From the NCBI RefSeq assembly GCF_030264295.1, contig NZ_CP127173.1, positions 8,005,501 to 8,069,500 on the forward strand: 64,000 bases of DNA, given 5' to 3'. The notes beneath the pieces were generated by a model. It saw only the letters and a program-made list of their open reading frames with translations. It had not been told where the DNA came from and made no database searches. This document shows, piece by piece, positions 1 to 6,770 of the stretch (position 1 is its first letter; every line of letters begins with the position of its first letter). The stretch comes from Amycolatopsis nalaikhensis (GTDB lineage Bacteria > Actinomycetota > Actinomycetes > Mycobacteriales > Pseudonocardiaceae). The position numbers and the translations under genes are program-made.

Positions 1-954
1 GGCGCCCTGCTCGCCGCGTCGAGCGGACTGGTCCTGCTCTTCGCCTCGGCGGTGTTCCAGTTCTCCTGGCGCTACCAGATCCCCGCGCTGGTGCTGCTGC
101 CGCTCGCGGGGGCACTCGGCTTCACGACGCTGACGTCGGCCAGCCGGAAACGCCTGGCCGCCTTCCCCGACGACGTCGACCGGGGCGCCCTGGCAGACTT
201 CCGCGACCGCCACCCGGGTCTCGCACTGGCCCCGCTGACCGTCGTCATCGCCGCCTACAACGAAGCCGGCGGCATCGGCGAAGTCCTGGAGAAGATGCCG
301 GACGAATGCCTCGGGCTGCGGGTCGACGTGCTCGTGGTGGTCGACGGCGGCACGGACGACACGGCCGCCATCGCCGAGGAGCACGGCGCGTACGTCTGCG
401 TCGCACCGCGCAACCGCGGCCAAGGCGCCGCCCTGCGGCTCGGCTACCACCTCGCGGCTGAGCACGGTGCCGAGTACGTCGTGACGACCGACGCCGATGG
501 CCAGTACGACAACAGCGAGCTGGCGGCCCTCGCGGGCCCGGTCGTCGACGGCACCGCGGACTTCGTCACCGGCTCGCGGCGGCTCGGGCACGAAGAGGCC
601 GACAGCCGCGTCCGGTGGCTCGGGGTGCGGGTGTTCGCGGTGCTGGCGTCGGTGCTGACCGCGCGGCGGATCACCGACACGTCGTTCGGCTTCCGCGCCA
701 TGCGGGCGGAGCTGGCCTGTTCGGTGCCGCTCAACGAGCCGCAGTACCAGTCTTCGGAGCTGCTGCTCGGGGTGACCGCGCGCGGGGCGCGCGTGGTCGA
801 GCTGCCGATGAGCATGCGGCTGCGGAAGGCGGGCAAGAGCAAGAAGGGCGGCAGCCTCGTCTACGGCGCCAACTACGCCCGCGTCATGACCGGGACGTGG
901 TGGCGGGGGTATGTGCTGCGCCGCGGCCGAACACGAGCCGGTCGAGCAGCGTGA
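1..954 (+). CDS. Membrane glycosyltransferase family 2 protein, 5'-truncated by the window edge
   Basis: The reading frame is open from base 1, so the start lies upstream. The first ~45 visible residues are hydrophobic (two likely membrane helices). A soluble GT-A domain follows, opening with VVIAAYNEAGGIGEVL, then a VVVDGGTDD donor-binding stretch and TTDADGQYD, the metal-binding DxD-type motif. This resembles dolichyl-phosphate-type or polyprenyl-phosphate glycosyltransferases. The upstream hydrophobic part could be the end of a multi-spanning GT39-like domain, making the whole a fusion; that cannot be seen here. Its 3' end overlaps the convergent GtrA gene by 71 bp. GT2 and GtrA proteins commonly work together on lipid-linked sugars for envelope glycans. 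Family is certain; substrate is unknown. Confidence 0.85.
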   Translation, partial: GALLAASSGLVLLFASAVFQFSWRYQIPALVLLPLAGALGFTTLTSASRKRLAAFPDDVDRGALADFRDRHPGLALAPLTVVIAAYNEAGGIGEVLEKMPDECLGLRVDVLVVVDGGTDDTAAIAEEHGAYVCVAPRNRGQGAALRLGYHLAAEHGAEYVVTTDADGQYDNSELAALAGPVVDGTADFVTGSRRLGHEEADSRVRWLGVRVFAVLASVLTARRITDTSFGFRAMRAELACSVPLNEPQYQSSELLLGVTARGARVVELPMSMRLRKAGKSKKGGSLVYGANYARVMTGTWWRGYVLRRGRTRAGRAA

Positions 955-1381
955 ACTTGACGACGAACACCAGCGCGTAGCTCGCGACGTAGGTGGCGTC
1001 GACGAGCACGACCCACCAGAAGTGCGGCAGCGCGAGCCGCGTCAGCAGCGAGCCGGAGAGCGTGGTCAGGCCGATCGAGGAGAGCCCGCCGAGCCCGATG
1101 ACGACGAGGTAGGGCAGCAGCTCGCGCCGCACGCGCGGGCGCCCGGTGCGGCCCCACACCCAGCGGCGGGTGACCACGAAGTTCAGCACCGCGCCGGCGG
1201 CCCAGGCCAGCGAGCTCGCCAGCGCCGGGACCCCGCCGGTGGCCAGCGCGGCCAGCAGCACGACCTGGCTGAGGACCGTGGCGGCGACCGAAGTCGCGGC
1301 GGCGCGCGCCAGCCGGGCCCAGCCGCGGCGGCGGGTTTCGTCCGTTGTGCGGGGCCGCACGCCGTTGGTTACGGTCGTCAT
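884..1381 (-). CDS. GtrA-family membrane protein
   Basis: 165 residues with four predicted membrane helices (about residues 27-47, 55-72, 88-108 and 122-145), the normal size and layout for GtrA/DPMS-TMD proteins. It contains the family's FVVTRRWVWG segment between helices 2 and 3. GtrA proteins are thought to help move polyprenyl-phosphate-linked sugars across the membrane or anchor GT2 enzymes; the convergent gene next door is a GT2 enzyme. The start is the ATG preceded by a GGAGGATGGGGG stretch. Its last 71 bp are antisense to the glycosyltransferase 3' end. Confidence 0.85.
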   Translation of the reverse strand: MTTVTNGVRPRTTDETRRRGWARLARAAATSVAATVLSQVVLLAALATGGVPALASSLAWAAGAVLNFVVTRRWVWGRTGRPRVRRELLPYLVVIGLGGLSSIGLTTLSGSLLTRLALPHFWWVVLVDATYVASYALVFVVKFTLLDRLVFGRGAAHTPATTSRS

Positions 1382-1620
1382 GCCCCCATCCTCCCCGCGG
1401 GCCGGGCGCGCCGCCGTCCGGGCCCCCTACGCATAGGAGATTCACAGCCTATTGCCAGGTCTTCATCAGGACGTGATCGATAACGTCCGGGGGGCTCCGG
1501 GTGGCGGAGCCCCCGGCCCGGGGCGAAGCCCCGGCTATTGCACTGTCGGGTTCCCGCAAGCCTCTGCTCTTTCGCATGATCGGCACGCTTGTGGCGTAAA
1601 CGAGCAGGAAAGGCGGCACA
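1382..1620. promoter_or_regulatory. Divergent promoter region between gtrA-like gene and sqdB
   Basis: 239 bp with no credible gene. It must hold the promoters for the leftward GtrA gene and the rightward sqdB. Its middle contains two back-to-back GC-rich hairpins (1490-1534, listed separately). A ribosome-binding sequence GGAAAGG sits at 1609-1615, just before the sqdB ATG. Confidence 0.5.
1490..1534. repeat. Tandem GC-rich hairpins in the sqdB leader
   Basis: Hairpin 1 has arms GGGGGCTCCG (1490-1499) and CGGAGCCCCC (1505-1514), a perfect 10-bp stem with a 5-nt loop. Hairpin 2 has arms CCGGGGC (1518-1524) and GCCCCGG (1528-1534) with a GAA loop. They lie upstream of sqdB rather than after a gene, so they are not an ordinary operon-end terminator. 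Possible roles are an attenuator in the sqdB leader, a terminator of an unseen transcript, or a dispersed repeat. Confidence 0.6.
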
Positions 1621-2775
1621 ATGCGGGTGCTGGTTCTCGGCGGTGACGGATATCTGGGCTGGCCGACCGCGCTGCACTTATCGGACAAAGGCCACGACGT
1701 GGCCGTTCTCGACAATTTCGCGCGCCGCGGTTACGACGCCGAACTGGGCGTGGAAAGCCTGGTCCCGATCGAGTCGCTCGACGACCGGATCGCCGCGTGG
1801 CGGCAGGTTTCGGGCAAGGAGATCACCAGCTACGAAGGCGATCTGCTGGACGCGGAGTTCCTCTTCGACGCGGTGCGCGACTTCGCGCCGGACGCCGTCG
1901 TCCACTACGCCGAACAGCGGTCGGCGCCGTACTCCATGATCGACCGCGAGCACGCGGTCTACACCCAGCACAACAACGTGGTCGGCACGCTGAACCTGCT
2001 GTACGCGATCGCCGAGATCAACCCGGCCATCCACCTGGTCAAACTGGGCACGATGGGCGAATACGGCACGCCGAACATCGACATCGAAGAAGGCTGGCTC
2101 GACCTCGAACACAACGGGCGCAAGGACCGCGTGCTGTTCCCCAAGCGGCCGGGTTCCTTCTACCACCTGACGAAGGTCCACGATTCGCACAACATCGAAT
2201 TCACCTGCCGCGCGTGGGGGCTGCGGGCGACGGACCTCAACCAGGGCGTGGTGTACGGCCAGCAGACACCCCAAACGGCGCTCGACCCGCGGCTGGCGAC
2301 CCGGTTCGACTACGACGCGGTGTTCGGCACCGTGCTCAACCGGTTCGTCATCCAGGCGGTGCTGGGCCAGCCGCTGACCGTGTACGGCAAGGGCGCCCAG
2401 ACCCGCGGCCTGATCGACATCCGCGACACCGTGGAGTGCATCCGCCTCGCCGTGGAGAACCCGGCCGAGGCGGGGGAGTTCCGCGTCTTCAACCAGATGA
2501 CCGAGAGCATGTCCGTGGCCGCGATCGCCGAGCTCGTCGCCGAGCGGTTCCCCGGCCCGGTGCAGATCGAGCAGCTGGAGAACCCGCGAACCGAGGCGCC
2601 GGAGCACTACTACAACGTGAAGCACACCGGGCTGGTCGAGCTGGGGCTGGCGCCGCACCTGCTTTCGGACACGCTGATCGAGTCGATGTTCGACATCGTG
2701 GGGGCGAACAAGCACCGGGTGAACCCGGAGAAGCTGCGCCCGACGGTGCGCTGGCGGGGCGCGCTGAAGAGCTAG
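1621..2775 (+). CDS. sqdB: UDP-sulfoquinovose synthase (SQD1/SqdB family)
   Basis: 384 residues, an extended short-chain dehydrogenase. By family it converts UDP-glucose plus sulfite to UDP-sulfoquinovose using bound NAD. The N-terminal Rossmann motif is GGDGYLG. Long stretches match plant SQD1 almost word for word: EQRSAPYSMIDR, YTQHNNVVGTLN, KLGTMGEYGTPNIDIEEG, SSFYHLxKVHDSHNI-like (here GSFYHLTKVHDSHNI), RATDLNQGVVYG and HYYNxKHT. The catalytic Thr of LGTMG and the YxxxK pair (YHLTK) are present. No sqdX-type sulfolipid synthase is visible, so the sugar may go to a glycan or secondary metabolite; the upstream glycosyltransferase and GtrA genes fit that. Codon 20 is TTA (1678-1680), very rare at this base composition. 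Confidence 0.93.
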   Translation: MRVLVLGGDGYLGWPTALHLSDKGHDVAVLDNFARRGYDAELGVESLVPIESLDDRIAAWRQVSGKEITSYEGDLLDAEFLFDAVRDFAPDAVVHYAEQRSAPYSMIDREHAVYTQHNNVVGTLNLLYAIAEINPAIHLVKLGTMGEYGTPNIDIEEGWLDLEHNGRKDRVLFPKRPGSFYHLTKVHDSHNIEFTCRAWGLRATDLNQGVVYGQQTPQTALDPRLATRFDYDAVFGTVLNRFVIQAVLGQPLTVYGKGAQTRGLIDIRDTVECIRLAVENPAEAGEFRVFNQMTESMSVAAIAELVAERFPGPVQIEQLENPRTEAPEHYYNVKHTGLVELGLAPHLLSDTLIESMFDIVGANKHRVNPEKLRPTVRWRGALKS

Positions 2776-2783
2776 GCGCGGAT

Positions 2784-2819
2784 GACGTGCGGGCTCCCCT
2801 GCCCGGGAGCCCGCACGTC
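2784..2819. terminator. Bidirectional terminator-like hairpin
   Basis: Perfect 15-bp inverted repeat: left arm 2784-2798 (GACGTGCGGGCTCCC), 6-nt loop, right arm 2805-2819. It starts 9 bp after the sqdB stop and ends 6 bp before the 3' end of the convergent SnoaL-like gene. It has no T-run. Confidence 0.75.
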
Positions 2820-2825
2820 GTGTCC

Positions 2826-3185
2826 TCAGCCGGGCAGCTTGTCGAGGAAGCCGTGCACCTTGGCGATCTTCCCGTCCTCGAGCTCGACGACGTCGAACCC
2901 GATGGCGACCGGCTCGGTGCCCGGCGTGCCGAGGTACCACTGGAACCGCGCGAGGTCGTGGTGCGCGTCCGGCTCGGCGGGCAGGCTGAAGGTGAGCCCG
3001 GCGAACTGCTGCTGCGCCCCGCCGACGAACTGGTCGATCCCGTCGTGCCCGGCGACGGCGCCGAGCGGGTCGGTGTAGCGGACGTCTTCGGTGAACAGGT
3101 CGGCGATGAGGGCGCGGCGCTTGTCGCCGTCGGTTTCGTTCCAGACGGCGATGTACTGCTCGACGAGGCCGCGGACGTCGGTCAT
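2826..3185 (-). CDS. SnoaL/NTF2-like small protein
   Basis: 119 residues with the alpha+beta cone fold pattern of the SnoaL/NTF2 superfamily: an N-terminal helix with VEQYIAVWNETDGDKRRALIADLF, then FTEDVRYTDPLG and HDGIDQF, and a C-terminal strand VGFDVVELEDGKIAKVHGF-like stretch. Members are small hydrolases, isomerases or binding proteins; the ligand is not predictable. I chose the ATG at 3185 because AAGGAG lies 9 nt upstream; an in-frame extension to 3212 lacks a ribosome-binding site. It is divergent from the XRE regulator, with tandem palindromes between them, so it is a likely regulatory target. Confidence 0.8.
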   Translation of the reverse strand: MTDVRGLVEQYIAVWNETDGDKRRALIADLFTEDVRYTDPLGAVAGHDGIDQFVGGAQQQFAGLTFSLPAEPDAHHDLARFQWYLGTPGTEPVAIGFDVVELEDGKIAKVHGFLDKLPG

Positions 3186-3268
3186 GGTGGTGCTCCTTCG
3201 GTTGGGGGACAACGGGTTTCGTCGTCCTGCGCTGGAACCGACTTTGGCGGACCGGCGGCGGCGCGTCG

Positions 3269-3310
3269 ATTACGCGAGAGGTAATGCCTGGGCATTACGT
3301 CCGAAGTAAT
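3269..3310. promoter_or_regulatory. Tandem operator-like palindromes between SnoaL-like gene and XRE regulator
   Basis: Two 17-bp sites, ATTACGCGAGAGGTAAT (3269-3285) and ATTACGTCCGAAGTAAT (3294-3310), each ATTAC-N7-GTAAT, spaced exactly 25 bp start to start. The inner half-sites also form a perfect 8+8 palindrome GTAATGCC-TG-GGCATTAC (3281-3298). They sit 23 bp upstream of the regulator's -10 hexamer, as expected for autoregulation by the adjacent XRE protein (inference). Confidence 0.65.
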
Positions 3311-3345
3311 GGCAGCGGTGCCGTGCTCGCCGTAGCGTCGGCCGC

Positions 3346-4155
3346 GTGACGACTACGGTGCAGGCGGCCGCGCGACAGCGGCCGGTCGGCGAGCTGCTGC
3401 GGGAATGGCGTGACCGCCGCCGGATCAGCCAGCTCGACCTCGCGATCTCGGCGGACATCTCCACCCGCCACCTCAGCTTCGTGGAGACCGGCCGGTCCAA
3501 GCCGAGCCGGGACATGGTGCTGCGCCTCGGCGAGCACCTCGACGTCCCGCTGCGCGAACGCAACCGGCTGCTCCTGGCCGCCGGGTACGCGCCCGCGTAC
3601 ACCGAGAACGCGTTGGGGGACCCGGAGATGAGCGCCGTCCGCCAAGCCGTCCGGCAGCTGCTCGCCGGGCACGAGCCGTACCCGGCCGCCGTCGTCGACC
3701 GGAACTGGGACCTCGTCGACGCCAACGCCAGCATCGGGCTCTTCGTGGCCGGGGTGGCGCCCGAGCTGACCGGCAACGTGCTGCGCGCGACCCTGCACCC
3801 CGACGGCATGGCCCCGCACATCCTGAACCTGGGGGAGTGGCGCGCCCACCTGCTCGGCCGGCTGCGGCGCCAGGTCACCCAGACCGCCGACACCGGCCTC
3901 GCCGAGCTCCTCGACGAGCTGCGCGGGTACCCGTGCGACCAGCCGGTGCCCGAGGTGGAGGTCCCCGGACCGGGTGACATCTTCGTGCCGTTGCGCTTCC
4001 GCCACGAGGGCACCGACCTGACGTTCTTCAGCACGGTGGCCACGTTCGGCACCCCGCTGGACGTCACCGTGGCGGAGCTGGTGATCGAGTCGTTCTTCCC
4101 GGCCGACCCGGCGACGGCCGCGTTTCTGCGCGAGCGGGCCGCGTCGGTGGAATGA
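3346..4155 (+). CDS. XRE-family regulator with MmyB-like ligand-binding domain
   Basis: 269 residues. Residues 13-70 are a lambda-repressor-type helix-turn-helix (GELLREWRDRRRISQLDLA, then STRHLSFVETGRSKPSRDMV). The rest matches the MmyB/MltR ligand-binding domain: AAGYAPAYTENAL, VVDRNWDLVDANAS, and a C-terminal ATFGTPLDVTVAELVIESFFPADPATA. Such proteins are usually local repressors of a divergent gene, here the SnoaL-like one. A TAGCGT hexamer (3333-3338) lies 7 nt before the GTG start and there is no Shine-Dalgarno sequence, so the transcript is probably leaderless. Confidence 0.88.
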   Translation: MTTTVQAAARQRPVGELLREWRDRRRISQLDLAISADISTRHLSFVETGRSKPSRDMVLRLGEHLDVPLRERNRLLLAAGYAPAYTENALGDPEMSAVRQAVRQLLAGHEPYPAAVVDRNWDLVDANASIGLFVAGVAPELTGNVLRATLHPDGMAPHILNLGEWRAHLLGRLRRQVTQTADTGLAELLDELRGYPCDQPVPEVEVPGPGDIFVPLRFRHEGTDLTFFSTVATFGTPLDVTVAELVIESFFPADPATAAFLRERAASVE

Positions 4156-4186
4156 TGGGGTTCCCCGCGCATCCGAAGTGAGGATC

Positions 4187-4960
4187 ATGGCCGTCCCGCC
4201 TTCGCTCACCCTGTCCGACGGAGTCCGCATCCCCCAGCTGCTGTTCGGTGTCGCGGGACTGTCCGCGGCCGAAACCGGCCGGGCCGTCCGCATCGCCCTC
4301 GACGTCGGCTACCGCGGCATCGACACCGCACCCGGGACCGAGACGGCGGTGGGCGCGGCGCTCACCACCGTGCCCCGCGAAGAGCTGTTCGTGAGCGTGC
4401 ACGTGCCCGCGCAGGGCTACGACGGCGCCCGCCGCGCGGCCGACCAGGCACTGACGGCGCTCGACGTCGAACGGGCCGACCTGTGCCTGCTCGACGGTAC
4501 GAAGGGCGCGTTCACCGACACCTGGCGGGCCTTGACCCGGGTGCGCGCCGACGGCCGCGTCCGCGCGATCGGCGTCGCCGGCTTCGGGGTCGCCGAGCTG
4601 CGGCGGCTGATCGACGCGACCGGCGTGGTGCCCGCGGTCAACCTGGTCGAGCTGCACCCGTGGCTGCAGCAGCTCCCGCTGCGCGAGTTCCACGCGGAGC
4701 GCGGCATCCTGACGGCGGCGTCGAGCCCGGCCGCGAACGCGGGGCTGCTGGCCGACGAGACGGTGACCGCGCTCGCGGCGAAGTACGGCAAGACCCCGGC
4801 GCAGATCGTGCTGCGGTGGCACCTGCAGGAGGGCACGGTCGCGGTGGCGGCGTCGGCCACCACGACCCGGACCCGCGAGAACTTCGGGATCTTCGACTTC
4901 GAGCTGGCCGACGACGACCTGGCCGTGGTGGCCGAGCTCGACAACGGCACGCGCGTCTAG
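4187..4960 (+). CDS. Aldo/keto reductase-like protein lacking most of the catalytic tetrad
   Basis: 257 residues with an AKR (alpha/beta)8 barrel: GVRIPQLLFGVAGL at the N-terminus, VGYRGIDTAPG, RAIGVAGFGVAEL, PAVNLVELHPWLQQ and a C-terminal TPAQIVLRWHLQEG with a TRTRENF cofactor segment. Of the Asp-Tyr-Lys-His tetrad only the Asp (GIDTA) remains. The Tyr position (Asp+5) is Thr, the Lys of the usual LFVTTK strand is His (LFVSVH), and the usual LIHWP His is Asp (CLLDGT). It therefore may bind NADPH without reducing carbonyls. I chose the ATG at 4187, preceded by GTGAGG, over the GTG 9 nt upstream. It ends in a CTAG shared with the convergent gene. Confidence 0.85.
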   Translation: MAVPPSLTLSDGVRIPQLLFGVAGLSAAETGRAVRIALDVGYRGIDTAPGTETAVGAALTTVPREELFVSVHVPAQGYDGARRAADQALTALDVERADLCLLDGTKGAFTDTWRALTRVRADGRVRAIGVAGFGVAELRRLIDATGVVPAVNLVELHPWLQQLPLREFHAERGILTAASSPAANAGLLADETVTALAAKYGKTPAQIVLRWHLQEGTVAVAASATTTRTRENFGIFDFELADDDLAVVAELDNGTRV

Positions 4961-6654
4961 GCGGACTTGATCCCGGCGGCGGTGAAGTCGGCCTGCTGGG
5001 CGGGCTGCTCGAGGTACTCGCGGAAGGTCTGGGCGGCGCGGAGCACGGTGTCGTCGATGCCCGGCCCGGTGAGCCCGATGAACGGGTAGTCCGCCGAGCG
5101 CGCGTTGGCCACCGACTGGGCGGGCGAGCCGATCATCTCGGGCTTCTTCGTGGTGAGCTCGCTGACCCAGTACGAGGATTCGGGCAGCCAGGCGGCGGGC
5201 AGTCCGCCGATGGCGTCGAGGTTGGACCGGCCGACGAGCGCGTCGAGCACCTGCGAAGACGGTTTGGCTTCGATCATGACGTGCACGCACTGCCCGTGCA
5301 CGACGGTGGCGGCCTGGTTCCACCGATCGGCGGCGGCGGTGAGCGGCTTCTGCACGCTCGGGGTGACGATGATCCGCATGTGCGAGGTACCACCGGAGCA
5401 GCTGGCGGCCTGCGCCTCGGCACGGCTGTTGAGTTCGCTGTCGGCCCAGTTCCACCCGATGATCCCGAGCCCGAGCAGGGCGGCGAGCACGAGACAGGCG
5501 ATGGGCCATGTCGCGATCCGGCGGCGGGGGGCTTTTTTGCCCACGATGCGGTGGGAGCCGGTGCCTTCGCTCTTGCCGACGGTGCGGTGGGAGCCGGTGG
5601 ATTCGCTGCCGAGGGTCCGGTGGGACCCGGTGGTTTCGCTGCTGCCGAGGGTGCGGTGGGAGCCGGTCTCGCTGGCGTCGGCGGTGCGGTGCGGGCCGGT
5701 GGTCTCGCTGCGGCCGGGCACCCGGCGGCGGCCGGGGTTCTCGTCGGCGGGGCGGCGGCGGGAGTCTTTGTCGGCGCCCGCGCGGCGGCGGCGCGGGCTT
5801 TCGTCGGCGGGCTCGGCGGTGCGGTCCTCCCCGCCGCGGCTCACCGTGCGGGCCGAGCCGGTGGCTTCGCTCCGGGCCGTGACGGGGTAGTTGCCGGAGG
5901 TCTCCCCGTGGCGGGTGATGACCTCGGTCCGCTCGGCGGCACTCTCGGGTTGACGGGCGGGCGCGTTCCGCGCGGTGATCGGGTAGTTGCCGGAGGCTTC
6001 GCCGCGCCGGGAGACGGGGTACGAACCGGATCGTTCACCAGCCCCGACGGCGGGGTGAGCACCGCTGGTCTCGCCACGGCCGCCGGTGGTGAATGAACCA
6101 GTTCGTTCATTGCTGCCCGCACCGGGGCTGGGGGCGACCGGGTACGAACCGGATGGTTCATTGCGCCCGGCGCCGGGGCTGGGGGCGACCGGGTACGAAC
6201 CGGATCGTTCATTGCGGCCCACCGCCGGATAGGCCCCACTGGCCTCGCCAGGGTTGGCGGCGGCGTACGAACCAGTTCGTTCACCGCGGCCGACGGCCGG
6301 GTGGGCGCTGCTGGTCTCGCCGCGCCCGACAACCGGGTACGAACCAGACCGTTCATTGCGCCTCGCGGCGGGACGAGCGCCCGGAGCATCACCGCGCCCG
6401 GCGACGGGATAGGAACCGGATGACTCACCACGACCGGGCACCCGAGAGGCACCCGTGGGACGACCCGCGATACCGAAAGCGTCCGAGATGGAGCTGCGCC
6501 CAGGAGTCCGGAAGGCCCCGGAGGCCTCACTGCGGCCGACGACGGGGTGCGAACCGGACACCTCCCCGTGGGGAGGGCGACCCTCGGCGGGGACGCGCGG
6601 CGTGCGGTCCAGAGGGTGCGGCACCGGCTCCTCGTCCCGGTAGTGTCGCCCCAT
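4957..6654 (-). CDS. Repeat-rich single-pass membrane protein with truncated substrate-binding-like extracytoplasmic domain
   Basis: 565 residues in three parts. Residues ~15-270 consist of about sixteen 12-residue tandem repeats, consensus GRGExSGSYPVx, varying to GRxETSGAHPAV. Residues ~300-375 are basic and then switch to shorter repeats (SETTGSHRTLG, five copies). A basic KKAPRRR stop-transfer leads into one membrane helix (WPIACLVLAALLGLGIIGWNW). The last ~150 residues resemble the first lobe of the periplasmic-binding domain found in actinobacterial SBP-VWA proteins (CSGG, RIIVTPSVQKPL, WLPESSYW), then jump straight to that domain's end (TFREYLEQPAQQADFTAAGI); the middle and the VWA domain are absent. 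Topology is N-in. I chose the second ATG (6654): GAAAGG abuts the first ATG at 6660 and is correctly spaced only for this one. Function unknown. Confidence 0.8.
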   Translation of the reverse strand: MGRHYRDEEPVPHPLDRTPRVPAEGRPPHGEVSGSHPVVGRSEASGAFRTPGRSSISDAFGIAGRPTGASRVPGRGESSGSYPVAGRGDAPGARPAARRNERSGSYPVVGRGETSSAHPAVGRGERTGSYAAANPGEASGAYPAVGRNERSGSYPVAPSPGAGRNEPSGSYPVAPSPGAGSNERTGSFTTGGRGETSGAHPAVGAGERSGSYPVSRRGEASGNYPITARNAPARQPESAAERTEVITRHGETSGNYPVTARSEATGSARTVSRGGEDRTAEPADESPRRRRAGADKDSRRRPADENPGRRRVPGRSETTGPHRTADASETGSHRTLGSSETTGSHRTLGSESTGSHRTVGKSEGTGSHRIVGKKAPRRRIATWPIACLVLAALLGLGIIGWNWADSELNSRAEAQAASCSGGTSHMRIIVTPSVQKPLTAAADRWNQAATVVHGQCVHVMIEAKPSSQVLDALVGRSNLDAIGGLPAAWLPESSYWVSELTTKKPEMIGSPAQSVANARSADYPFIGLTGPGIDDTVLRAAQTFREYLEQPAQQADFTAAGIKSA

Positions 6655-6660
6655 CGTCAT

Positions 6661-6770
6661 CCTTTCGCGGGTGAGCGCATGCCAAGCACGCGCTGCGATG
6701 CAATCAAACTGTTATCACCCTAACAGGTGAGTATCGGTGAGAGAATAATCTGACTCACAGTTGCCCGCGC
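6661..6770 (-). promoter_or_regulatory. AT-richer promoter of the repeat-protein gene with inverted repeat
   Basis: 110 bp, noticeably richer in A+T than its surroundings. It carries a perfect CTGTTA-N6-TAACAG inverted repeat (6709-6726) and two close GGTGAG copies (6726-6731 and 6735-6740 region). It is upstream of the leftward repeat protein and downstream of the leftward glycosylase-like gene. A regulator binding here is inferred, not identified. Confidence 0.4.

Noticed and set aside
5550..6450. CRISPR-like periodicity of short repeats and spacers
   Set aside because: The period is 36 bp in frame with a protein repeat, the units are degenerate, and there is no spacer-repeat alternation or cas gene.
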